DNA of 64,000 nt, taken from NCBI GenBank assembly GCA_000181795.3, contig CM012953.1, positions 3,465,651 through 3,529,650 on the forward strand, given 5' to 3'. Of this stretch, positions 1 through 10,326 are shown one piece after another. The translations under genes and the position numbers were made by a program. Source of the DNA: Trichinella spiralis (taxonomy: Eukaryota; Nematoda; Enoplea; Trichinellida; Trichinellidae). Every line of letters starts with the position of its first letter. The stretch's first letter is position 1. Below the pieces are notes generated by a model. It ran no database searches, had not been told where the DNA came from, and saw only the letters and a program-made list of their open reading frames with translations.

Positions 1-420
1 CAGCAATTGTGAATACGAATAGTAGTTTTTTTTTCTTGTTTCAAAACAAGATTTTGACAATTTGCCGACAATGAATCGTCGTACAAAATCTCATTTATCA
101 GCGACCAGAGCTGTCAGTGGTCTCAAACGATTCAGTTAACCGTTTAGTGACTGAATTGTGATCCAGTTGGAATGGATACTTAATTTTGCAGCCATTAAGT
201 CCTTGAGTGTTAGTTAAGATATAAATGAAAAATGGTTATGAAAAAATAATTAGAAGGTTGTTTTTTATCACGTTCTTATGTGGGAACATTGGAGACTACG
301 GTGTCTACATGAAACCAGTATACGGTGTTTATTTCTACAGTACATCACTTCTGAATAGTAAACATAGTGGAAAAAAACAGTTACACAATAGTATTAAGAT
401 ATCTTAGATATAAGTCACAG

Positions 421-1521
421 TTACTGATGATATAATGGGAAGCATATCTGATGCAGCCGTTTGCCACACTGTAAACACTGATTTCTACAGTTTTTTTTAC
501 AAACTGCGCATCGACCCTTCGTACTTGACTGCAAAAAATGTCCACGTGAGCTTCGCAAACTGTGTGGCAAGTGGATATGTGGCCCAGGTCTTGAGATCTG
601 TAGGGGCCTGGCTCGAAGGAGATGAACTGTAATATCCCTTCTAAATGCCAAATGTGCCATCGCTGATCTGTCAGCGTCGTGCAGTTCACAATGAAGTCGC
701 CAAGCAGCAACCACTGCTACGTTTGGGGCATTATTTAAAAGGTTCCACCACCATTTTCTTGATCTTATTTTTGGTCTATAACTGGACAAAAGCATATCCA
801 TTGTGTCCACCTCACCCATGCTTTCGTCAATCGACAGTTTCTCTTGAAAAACGCCGAACTGCAGCAACTTTTGGTTCAAGTTCATAAAGAGGTTTAATCT
901 TTCCCATCAAATCATCTTTTTTAATTTTGAATTATTCACTAGATGAAAGTAACGTTTAACATTCTTGAACTCATTCCTTGTCATCACACGTGGCACAATG
1001 GATACGCATACATCATCCGCCGTACTCCAAAAGTGGTTCTCATTTGGAACCGAATGATAGCCACTCAACAAAATCAGGCCAAAGAACTGCATAAGGGCAT
1101 ATATCTGGCTTTTATCCGCAAAGTCTTCAATTTTTACTACTGGAAGTATTTTATGAAAAAGTTCTGTAGGACTCAGTGGAATCAATTCAGAAGCTGTTTC
1201 ATGCAATGCAAGTGGCTTTTCTTTACCCAAATCTGACGAGAAACATGTTTTTCTTTTCCACGATGTCTTCTCTACAGGCAATGTATCAATGGATTCAGAA
1301 TCTGATTCGTAATCATCATGCATAACTGTAACGTCTCACTCACCGCAGACATCTTCTGGTGTCACTTCGTCCAGATTATTTTCGTCCATATGTTCTTCAT
1401 CAGTGATATTGCCATCTTCCGTGGGTGGTAGCTGGCATATTTCTGCCGTTGATTGCATTTCTTCAGGAAAAGATTCAATAGAATCCATAGCACTCTCCAA
1501 AGTCACAAACCGTCTCGACAT
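421..1521 (-). pseudogene. piggyBac-family transposase, degenerate and internally deleted
   Basis: Minus-strand reading frames give pieces of a PGBD-type piggyBac transposase. The N-terminal acidic region lies at 1336-1521, an internal piece at 907-1323 (motifs FFGLILLSGYHS and NEFKNVKRYFHL), and the C-terminal part at 421-885. That last part holds RPKIRSRKWWWNL, NVAVVAAWRLH and a final Cys-rich finger (CAVCKKNCRNQCLQCG). Breaks: a frame change between 1323 and 1336; a shift with stop near 907, where an A-run has lengthened and the frame recovers around 885; and a junction near 820 where the SIDESM motif runs straight into the late VDTMDMLLSSYRPK region. The last break removes most of the DDE catalytic core, so the copy cannot make an active transposase. 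TTAA sites are present nearby, but I could not fix matching terminal repeats. Confidence 0.85.
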
Positions 1522-1549
1522 GGCTCACGATTAGTTCAAATGAGGTAAG

Positions 1550-2080
1550 AGGTAGATGCTAAGTTAGAAATGGTAGTCAACTGCTGTTAAATAACAGCCA
1601 TTCATTGCCACCTGACGGGTTCTTATCATATGCATGAGACACCGGGACAGTTGGCCGGATGGGATGGTGGATTCCGGGACAAATTTTCACGGTCTAATTT
1701 TACTGGTCGTTGAACTCGCTATTTCATTGGACCTTCAATTTGTCGTCTTATTAGTTTTCCTTATCTAATTGCTCATTGATTCAAACTCTTCAGTTGTGAT
1801 TAGCCTGTAATATTCTTCATTTCATTGGTTTCAAATATTCCATTTAGGATTACGTAACTTTAGTAATGGTGACGTAACAATAATAATGAAATTATTCCTT
1901 ATTTGGGAATTGTTTCAATCAAGATTTATAAGTTTTATCATTCATTGAAATTTTGTTTTTCCAATATATTATTAGCGAAGTTTATACTTTTTAAATACGA
2001 GTATAATACAATACAATACAAATATAATATAGTACAATACAACACAACAAAATAGAATAAAAATATAATACAAGCCACCA
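1550..2080. other. Intergenic, low complexity, with a fragment related to the foldback repeat at 14.4 kb
   Basis: No gene is visible. At about 1690-1735 the sequence CTAATTTTACTGGTCGTTG followed by ATTTCATTGGACC resembles the subterminal repeats of the foldback structure at 13957-15524. Positions 1998-2070 are a degenerate ATACA-type simple repeat. Confidence 0.45.
1998..2070. repeat. Degenerate (ATACA)n simple repeat
   Basis: Imperfect repetition of AATACAATACAAATA-like units directly before the MULE fragment. Simple sequence only. Confidence 0.6.
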
Positions 2081-2151
2081 CTTGGAAGGCGGCACTAAAT
2101 CGGCTCCGGCGTTAAATACATTAAAGCTGCTAGGAACTGCTCCAGCGTACG

Positions 2152-2445
2152 TCAACCGTTGGTGTATTCACCCGTATATTGTGCAACCCGTCGTTGCTTT
2201 TGAGCATAAACCCTGTTTACCCGTCTTAAGTCACCAATGGTCACGCTTCCTGATAGCACCTGTTGAATCAGGGTGTCTATAACACCCTGTTCCGCTATCA
2301 GGAGCTCAAGCAGTTCATAAAACCCGTTATGACTTTTAGCCGCTTTTCTGTTGAGCCGATTATGCCAACCTTCCAAGTGGTTATTTGTCCTAATATTTAC
2401 ATTATGTACATTCCATAGCGGCAGTCGCGTGATTTCCACTTTCAC
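2152..2445 (-). pseudogene. MULE-type transposase C-terminal fragment
   Basis: A 97-residue minus-strand reading frame contains RTNNHLEGWHNRLNRKA, followed by HNGFYELLELLIAEQGV and VYAQKQRRVAQYTGEY. This is the pattern I know from the C-terminal helical region of MULE/FLYWCH-associated transposases in basal nematodes. The catalytic domain and zinc fingers are absent, and the fragment ends at the edge of the tandem duplication beginning near 2430. It is probably a truncated insertion remnant. Family assignment is from recalled pattern, not a search. Confidence 0.6.
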
Positions 2446-3280
2446 AATGTTGTAGTGGATACTTTGCTGGCTGTTATACTGGGCTATTTCTTTTGGGTGT
2501 TTCTGTCATCAGCTGCTTGTTTGTATTTTTTTATCTTTGCTTGATTATTTGATGTTGCCAGTAGAAGATCGTTTCTGATGGAATGTGGAAAGAGTCTTCT
2601 AAGCAGCATTTTCAACAAACGTGCACTGAATCCGTCTCCTTACTCAGTGAGACATGCAATTGAACGTATGGAAATATAGACAACAGCAAAGCGGCTAAGA
2701 GCTGAGAAGAACGAAAATGAGATCGGCAAGGGAGGCGCGTTTTCTGACAGTAAAAGGGACGGAAAAGTCAGTACCTGTTGCATTACGTGTGAAACACCAT
2801 GTTTCACTGATTCAACGTTTGTTATTCAATATGAATTTGCATAATAATATATGCGATGCAGTAACAGTGATTTCTTAAATTATCGATGAAAATGTAAAAC
2901 TCATTAATTACTAAAATTTATAAAATGTAAACTTTCATTATAAATGTTTCTGCATGCAGAAACTATTGCATAATGGAAGGCTGCCAACAGCAATGCGCGT
3001 TGCATGTTGAAATATTTACAATGTGAAAACAGGAGATTGCAATTAATTCACAAAGATAAAACAGCAGATTTATCTATTGCTAGTTATAAAACTTTGCTTT
3101 CATCATTAGGTCATTTCATTTATAGATGATTTCATGTATGTAAAAATTTTAAAATAGAAATATTTCAAAACAATATTACTTACTCAACGGACAACTTTAA
3201 TGAAGACAAAATATAACAATTGCAAAATGAATGATTTCTTTTAATAATTAAAATTTACACATAAATGAATATACATAAAT
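2430..3280. repeat. Left copy of a tandemly repeated block, nearly identical to 5440-6290
   Basis: From about 2545 to about 3275 this block matches 5557 to about 6285 with essentially no differences, at an offset of 3012 bp. Homology extends leftward, less perfectly, to about 2430/5440. The block holds a short open frame ending at 2680 (see findings), a hairpin (GTGAAACA / TGTTTCAC, 2789-2807) and an 18-bp palindrome (GTTTCTGCATGCAGAAAC, 2946-2963). To the right the two units diverge into the paralogous peptide genes. Confidence 0.9.
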
Positions 3281-3334
3281 AAATATTTTCATATGGATTG
3301 TCAATATTTTAAGATAAGTGACGGTATTTTATGA

Positions 3335-4202
3335 TCATCGCAGACCAAGAAGACCAACTCGGCAGTTAACAAAACAGTTTACGAAATCTTGAGATGCTGG
3401 TTCAGCATGTAGATATCCTCTAGTCATAGATTCTTGAGCTGCCTGCTGATAGGCTGCATACTGCTGCTGGCATTGTTCAGCACACAATTTTCCAGTTTCG
3501 GTTTTCAACTACAGTAAAATGAATGCAACAATAAACAGCTGTGTGAAAATCAACATAAAGTCATATCGTTATTGATGTATTTTATATAATTCTTATTTAT
3601 ATAAATCTGCAAATAAATATTCTTGAACTTACCATATCGTCAAACACAGCAGCTGACACCCTGAAAAATGTTTCACACATTTTATACATGAAACGTCAAA
3701 TAAATCAGCATTTTTCAGTAAGCAAATAAGTTCTGAACTTTCAAAACCATATTTATTTAGCTCGTGTTATTGATTTCTTCTAATATTACTCTTCAAAAGT
3801 GCACGTGCTATGCATTATTTTATTACATTTGATGGATTACATAATGCAATAGTTAATTATGTTCAAAAAAATAAATGCACTGACAGAATTTGCATTTCAA
3901 GATATTATACATTGAAATTAATTTTCAAATGACACACTCTTTCATGAAATAAATTGTGATTAAAAAATTATGTATTTTGCTTTTCAATTTAGCATATGAT
4001 ATTTATTTTCATCGATTTAATTAGCTGCTGCGATTTCTATGCCCATTATTTTATTCGACTCTTATAGCACTTATCATGCATGATTATTATATACTGTTTT
4101 TATTATGCTAATAGCAAATAGTGACAAATTTCACAGTAGAAATATGAGAATTATTACTTACGTGTAAAATGCAATAGCGAGAATGCACAGAAAGAATTTC
4201 AT
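3335..4202 (-). CDS. Small secreted four-cysteine peptide, copy A
   Basis: A three-exon minus-strand gene, too broken up to appear as one open frame: exon 1 at 4162-4202, exon 2 at 3633-3660, exon 3 at 3335-3508. All introns are GT-AG and phases agree, giving 243 nt and an 80-residue product. Exon 1 encodes a hydrophobic signal peptide (MKFFLCILAIAFYT). Exon 2 is a 9-residue linker. Exon 3 encodes a Gln/Ala-rich domain with four cysteines in the order CX3C-X31-CX3C (residues 32, 36, 68, 72), including CAEQC and NCFVNC. Two CX3C motifs on predicted helices suggest a disulfide-stapled helical hairpin. A TATA box lies 44 bp upstream of the ATG. I do not recognise the family. Function is unknown; a secreted effector, antimicrobial or structural peptide are all possible. 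Confidence 0.8.
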
Positions 4203-4245
4203 TTTGAAAAATTTGTTAGTGAATGATATTCTTGGTGTGGTTTAT

Positions 4246-4254
4246 CCTTTTATA
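4246..4254 (-). promoter_or_regulatory. TATA box of peptide gene A
   Basis: The minus strand reads TATAAAAGG, 44 bp upstream of the peptide A start codon. Peptide gene B has the same motif at the same spacing, although the flanking sequence has diverged. Confidence 0.65.
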
Positions 4255-4259
4255 GTAAA

Positions 4260-5440
4260 ATCTCATAAAAAAGCATGTGGGCTGTGTTTTTGTAAATATT
4301 AACAAATCTGCAACTGATTAAATACACTTTTGATGCAGGGGATGATTCCTGTAATCCGACATGAAAAATAAATATTTATTATTTCTTCAAATTAAATGCT
4401 ACTTTTCAAGAATTGCAAATTTGCGCGCAATTATTCCAAGGTATTATAGCATGAATGATTATTCAATTATTGCAATTATAGTTATGACAGGCATGCATAC
4501 ACATATAAATATACTGCTGTTTATTGGAATTTAGTTCTGAACGTTTGGTAAACAAATAACAATTTTTGTAAATACCATATTTTTCTGATATTTTCCCGAA
4601 AAGTCTGCTTAAAAATCGTCATGTGGCAATTGATAATATTATAGTGCTACTTTGTTCTATAGAAATTAACATACTTGGAATTGAAATTAAAATACACTTT
4701 CAATGTAATAAATCAGTAAAAACTGGTATTGTGAATGGGGTGGAATTTTCAAATAATCACTGAAAAACTTTTCACCTCTTTACATGACAATTAAAGTTGA
4801 AATAAAATCTGAAATTAATGAATGCATGAAGAATAATGCTGATCAGACCGTTTGGAGCTGTTTTTATTTTTGCTTTATTCGCTTTCATATGGTAAGCAGC
4901 ATTGGACGAATTTCATTATGCACTACTGTATTTACCTACTGATGGATTGTTCGCGCTATGTGCGCTTTTCGATTACTGGGTTACGTTACCCGGATTTTGA
5001 AAAGCGTGTGAAAAAGCTTGAATAATATCAGTTACATCTAAATTTTTTCAAAGAAACCACTGCAAATAATTTTATGTTGTTTTATCAAAAATTGATAAAT
5101 TAAAATCATCATCTTTTTTCTACGTGCCACAAAATATGACAAAACCGCCTTTGCAGCAGTTATTTTATTTTTTTGACATGGCAAATTGATCATGTTAATC
5201 TTCTCCAATCACATGGTAATTAGCACTGGAGATGTAGATTCCACATTTTGCTGACACAACTGCTAATTTTTCTGCCCTCTTTTCCTCCACACAACTAGCA
5301 CCTTTTTCTTACACTTTTTGTACTGTATAGAGATATATAAGCACACGTTGTGGAAGAAATGCATATCCCAGATTGTATTCTTAGGCCGCCTGTAAATAGT
5401 GTGCCGTGAAACATTACAGCCAATCAAAACAAAATGCTTT
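4260..5440. other. Intergenic part of the first tandem unit
   Basis: No coding region recognised. The only structured element I see is an inverted repeat at 4963-5006 (CGCTTTTC / GAAAAGCG) enclosing a second imperfect stem (CTGGGT / ACCCGG). Confidence 0.5.
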
Positions 5441-6290
5441 TTATATGATTTACACTTTCACATTGTTGTACTGATATTTTGCTTGCTGTTATACTGGCTA
5501 TTTCTTTTGGTGTTTCTGTCATCAGCTGCTTGTTTGTATTTTTTTATCTTTGCTTGATATTTGATGTTGCCAGTAGAAGATCGTTTCTGATGGAATGTGG
5601 AAAGAGTCTTCTAAGCAGCATTTTCAACAAACGTGCACTGAATCCGTCTCCTTACTCAGTGAGACATGCAATTGAACGTATGGAAATATAGACAACAGCA
5701 AAGCGGCTAAGAGCTGAGAAGAACGAAAATGAGATCGGCAAGGGAGGCGCGTTTTCTGACAGTAAAAGGGACGGAAAAGTCAGTACCTGTTGCATTACGT
5801 GTGAAACACCATGTTTCACTGATTCAACGTTTGTTATTCAATATGAATTTGCATAATAATATATGCGATGCAGTAACAGTGATTTCTTAAATTATCGATG
5901 AAAATGTAAAACTCATTAATTACTAAAATTTATAAAATGTAAACTTTCATTATAAATGTTTCTGCATGCAGAAACTATTGCATAATGGAAGGCTGCCAAC
6001 AGCAATGCGCGTTGCATGTTGAAATATTTACAATGTGAAAACAGGAGATTGCAATTAATTCACAAAGATAAAACAGCAGATTTATCTATTGCTAGTTATA
6101 AAACTTTGCTTTCATCATTAGGTCATTTCATTTATAGATGATTTCATGTATGTAAAAATTTTAAAATAGAAATATTTCAAAACAATATTACTTACTCAAC
6201 GGACAACTTTAATGAAGACAAAATATAACAATTGCAAAATGAATGATTTCTTTTAATAATTAAAAGTCACACATAAATGAATATTGATTT
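5440..6290. repeat. Right copy of the tandemly repeated block
   Basis: Counterpart of 2430-3280, at an offset of about 3012 bp. One-base indels separate the copies near their left ends, for example TTTTGGGTG against TTTTGGTG and GATTATTTG against GATATTTG. I saw no differences between about 5572 and 6265. The hairpin and 18-bp palindrome of the left copy are both present here. Confidence 0.9.
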
Positions 6291-6338
6291 AGGAGTGTTT
6301 TCACATCTGTTATGAATATGTTATGATATCTTGTTATT

Positions 6339-7208
6339 TTATGATCGCTGTTGGCGTGCAAGTCCCACTCTGCATGTAACAAAACAGTTTACGAAATCTT
6401 GGGATGCTTGTTGAGCATGCTGATATCCTCTTGTCGCAGATTCTTCAGCTGCCTGCTGATATGCTTTATACTGTTGTTCGCATTGTTGTTCAGCACAAAA
6501 TTTTCCCGTTTCGGTTTTCAGCTACAGTAAAATGAATGCAAAGATTGTTAGTTAGGTGGAAATCGATGTAAGCTCATTTGATATTTTTTGTATTTTATAT
6601 TTTTGTGAATCTTTGAATAAACATTCTTTAACTTACGATATCTTCAAGCAAACCAGCTGACACCCTGAAAAATGTTCCAATCATTTCATGATTAAAATTT
6701 TAAATACGTCTATATTTTTAGTATGCAAGTGTGTTATAAATTTTTTTAATTGTATTTATTTAGCTCTTGTTATCCAGCTCTTTTAACCGTTGCTCTTGAG
6801 AATTATCTGTGTGCACATTTTTTTATGGATTTCATACTGGAACAATTTGTAATGTTCAAAAGAAATTAATGCTTGGACATAATGTTTGTTTTTAAAATCA
6901 CATTTTAATTCTAGGTATTAGATATTAAAGTTTGCTTTCATGTTTTACTGTTTTTTGAAGTTAAATGTGATTTCAAAAATGTATTGTGCTTTTGAATTTT
7001 GCATATGATATTCATTTTTATTCATTTATTGGACAATAGTCTTCTTTATGCCTATTTTTTGTAATAATGGTAACACTTTTAATACATTATTATCATGCGC
7101 TATTTTTTTTATGCTTATAATACATGGTGAAAAATACCAAGTTAGATATATCAAAATTGTTACTTACGTGTAAATTGCAATGGCCAAAATGCAAAGAAAG
7201 AATTTCAT
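6339..7208 (-). CDS. Small secreted four-cysteine peptide, copy B
   Basis: Paralogue of the gene at 3335-4202 with the same architecture: exon 1 at 7168-7208 (41 nt), exon 2 at 6637-6664 (28 nt), exon 3 at 6339-6521 (183 nt). GT-AG introns and phases agree, giving 252 nt and an 83-residue product. The signal peptide (MKFFLCILAIAIYT) differs from copy A at one residue. Exon 3 aligns at about 44 of 53 residues up to CRVGL, then has a different, longer tail. Cysteines are CX4C-X31-CX3C (residues 32, 37, 69, 73), so one extra Gln sits inside the first pair. The exon-2 linker differs at 5 of 9 positions. Exon number, exact exon 1 and 2 lengths and the TATA spacing are all shared. The function is not recognised. 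Confidence 0.8.
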
Positions 7209-7251
7209 TTTGATGAATCTGTTAGTGTATGATATTTTTCGTTTTGTTCAT

Positions 7252-7260
7252 CCTTTTATA
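7252..7260 (-). promoter_or_regulatory. TATA box of peptide gene B
   Basis: The minus strand reads TATAAAAGG, 44 bp upstream of the peptide B ATG, matching the position of the copy A element. Confidence 0.65.
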
Positions 7261-7269
7261 GTTGAAAAT

Positions 7270-8470
7270 CAAATGGTGCTTTGTGGGAGTTGTTATTCTA
7301 AATACGAAATAGCTACATAAACATACACAGCTGTTCAAATAGGTATTTGTTGCGGAGAAATGGGAATAAAATATTAAGTGCTTTTTTATATTAGTTAATT
7401 GAAAAATTAGCCAGTCATTTTAGTTTATGAAATACTTGTATTATTTGCATTGCCGTGTTTTGAATTCAGAATCATGTGTGTAGGCATTGCTTTTTTTCTA
7501 ATTTGTAAGCAAATAACTTCATGTCGTTTATGTTATCAATAAGCAAATTTTTTTATTATGAAATGCGGCATGTTTATTAATGCCCTGCTGAAATGTTTCT
7601 GCACTTAGTTTGCTTTTTGATGATGCCACTGTTGTACCTACTTCTGCGAATAATTTCTTGCTTGCAAATCACCTGTTCAATTTAAAATGTTTATATAAAA
7701 ATAATTATTAAGATAGCAATCGTAAATTTTTTCCCATTCTTGAATTATATCTTAGATTTGATTTGTTTGATTGATATAAAGATTGATTTGGTTGATATAA
7801 AGGCTTAAATTGAAAATCATCTGAAAATTATATTCTTTTTTAGCTTTTTCATTACGTGCATGCGTTTCCTTCTTATCAAATCTTAAACAGCTTTCATTTA
7901 ATAAATTTGCTAATGTTCTGTTCCATCCGCATAACTGACTGATATAAAAGCATATATGAGTATCATGTCGCAACAACTCGAAATGCTGATGAATCTGTGT
8001 TTAGTTGGATGTTGTTCTTATTTTCTGTTACTTTCTCTTATAGTAATTTTCGCTTGTGAGTCTTTAAGTAAAAAAATCTTAAACTTAATAAGCAGTATTT
8101 GTAATTTTGTCTTTTTTGGTGCATAGATAAAAAAGTTTTCTATGAAATGATAAACATTGTCATCTTGGCATCATAATCGAATTGGACTTTCTACAAATTT
8201 TCCTTCAATTATTGCTTTTGTTAGTATGATTTTTCAATGGTGCATTGCAATTAATTTTTATTTTGTTACTCTTTCATTTGAAATAATTCCTGCTCTCCTA
8301 ACACTGAATTTTATCGTTTTTTGTTGCTGACTACTTTTTTGTAGTTTTAGCAGTTTGAATTTAGCAGTATTAATTGAGTAATTAAAATTTACGTTTTATC
8401 CGCATCAAAAACAATGCAGTTTTCCAAATATTTATTTATACTGTTTCTCATTTTGTAATAGAATTTCAAA
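7270..8470. other. Intergenic, AT-rich
   Basis: Corresponds in position to the intergenic part of the first tandem unit but is diverged. No conserved protein, RNA gene or clear repeat was recognised. A 74-residue minus-strand frame at 7752-7976 has low-complexity sequence and no splice or homology support. Confidence 0.5.
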
Positions 8471-8475
8471 AATGT

Positions 8476-9593
8476 TTAATTTTCCTCCATCGCTTCAACC
8501 TTTTCAGACACTTCCTTTTCATCGCTAACCTCTTCTTCGACAAATGTTATCATAGCCGCAGGTGATTTCAGTAAATGAATATTCTTCTTCATATTTATTT
8601 GATCTCTTTCCTTTCGCATCTCGATTCCCGCTTTCAGTCTGCGAAAAATAAACGAATATAAACCATACATAATAAAAGCATTGATTTCACAAGACGGAAG
8701 CATTTCACAAGATATATTGTGCATTATTATTATATATGTACTATTTATAAATCAGATTATAAATGTAATGTACAAAAATGCATAATCTCATTACAGAAAA
8801 AAGTAATAAAGTAAAAAATGAATTATACCTGTTTTTAATAAATAGTGCCTGCCGTTTCTGCTTCACCGATTCTATTTTCTTCATTATGTCAACTGTAAGT
8901 GTTAATGTTTAATTATTGGAGTGTGATTTTCAGTAAAAAAGAAACTTTACCCGTTTTATTCCAAACATTGCGATCGTACTTCTGTGGCTCGTTTCGGCGC
9001 TTCTCGAATTCAAGCGATAAATCATTCGACAAGTCTTTGTTCATCACTTGACGTCCAGCTTTCGTCCAACCAAACTTTCTTGGGTTTCGCTTCATTTTAA
9101 AACTTTTGTGACATTTGCTTCGACAAAAACGAAATATCTAAATTATCAAAAAAATATGTTAACCGATTTAGATTAACGGGAGTTTTCTTTACAATCACCA
9201 GAAAAAAATCATAATATCCATAAAAGCTTCATAATCACTGTAATCTCATATTAAAATCATTCGTGCATAGTAATATTACAAAAAATGCATTAAGAATTTC
9301 TAATTGCTCTATTGCTTTATGCGGTCTGGCATATTTTACAGCTATAAAGAAATATACAAATAAAAATGCATTCAAATTTTCACTGAAAGGAACTACATCT
9401 TAAAATAAATACAAACGATAGAAAATCGCATAAAACAAGCAATTTAATTAAATAAGCTATCATTTAAAGTAAATGATTTAAAAATAACAACTTAAGCCTA
9501 ATAAAAAGTAACCTTGCAATCGTTTCGAACAAACATAATTCCATGACCAGGATAAATTGTCGACGAACAGAAGTAACACTTTTCCAAGCGCAT
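8476..9593 (-). CDS. RSL24D1: Ribosome biogenesis protein RLP24 (RSL24D1 homologue)
   Basis: Four exons on the minus strand: 9513-9593, 8951-9137, 8829-8892 and 8476-8638. Introns are GT-AG and phases agree, giving 495 nt and 164 residues against 163 in human. The product starts [18 protein letters not shown] and carries the L24e zinc finger (Cys 6, 9 and the later FCRSKC pair). It continues with [26 protein letters not shown]-type sequence (here [15 protein letters not shown]), [12 protein letters not shown] and the C-terminal [12 protein letters not shown]. The family is known to hold the place of ribosomal protein eL24 on nuclear pre-60S particles and to recruit the AAA ATPase Drg1 in yeast. 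The acidic C-terminus is typical. Nothing looks broken. Confidence 0.95.
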
Positions 9594-9599
9594 GGTAAC

Positions 9600-10320
9600 T
9601 TAACTCTAAAAACAATAATGAAAAATGACAGAAATACCATTTAATATAGAAATATTCATACATGAAGCATAGAAAAAAATCATATCAGAACATCACTTAA
9701 TGCATAATGTATAATTTTTTGTGTATATGCATGCATGCAAAGTAATAAATAAGAACTACTATAAGGTACTAGAAATAACAGAATTTGAAAAAATGGTTTA
9801 ACAGCTAATTAATACAAATTAAATTAATATCTCAAAAAATTTTATCATTAACGTAATCATTAAAATGAATTCTACAATAAAATGAGCCATTAAAATTATA
9901 AAATTATAATAAAACTTATTAAGCATACTGTAACAGTACAAATGTGAACATAAGTACAAATGTAAATTTAAATGCTGAAACATCATTCTGAAATTATTTA
10001 AAGTGTAATAAATAGAATTTTTGAACAAAAAAAGAATGTTTTTCTGTCTAAAGGTTTTTAAATAATTTTTTAAAATTTGTTTTAATTTACTAAACAGAGT
10101 AATTTACAAAAAATAATTTGAATGCAATTTTTTACTCGCAAACAAAACGTGAAGAATAAATACTGCTATTATTGCGCAATTTTTAATGTATTGCAAAAAT
10201 CTTGTAACAAACTAAGAATATATAATGAATGGATTGACATAAAACATCAATTTCAACGATGATAAACTGCAAAGACTATCATTGATTTACTTTTAAAGAT
10301 GCAGAGCGTAACTGCTACTA
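9600..10320. other. Intergenic between LRRC47 and RSL24D1
   Basis: AT-rich spacer. It presumably holds the LRRC47 3' end and the RSL24D1 upstream region. No further gene seen. Confidence 0.5.
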
Positions 10321-10326
10321 ATTCCA

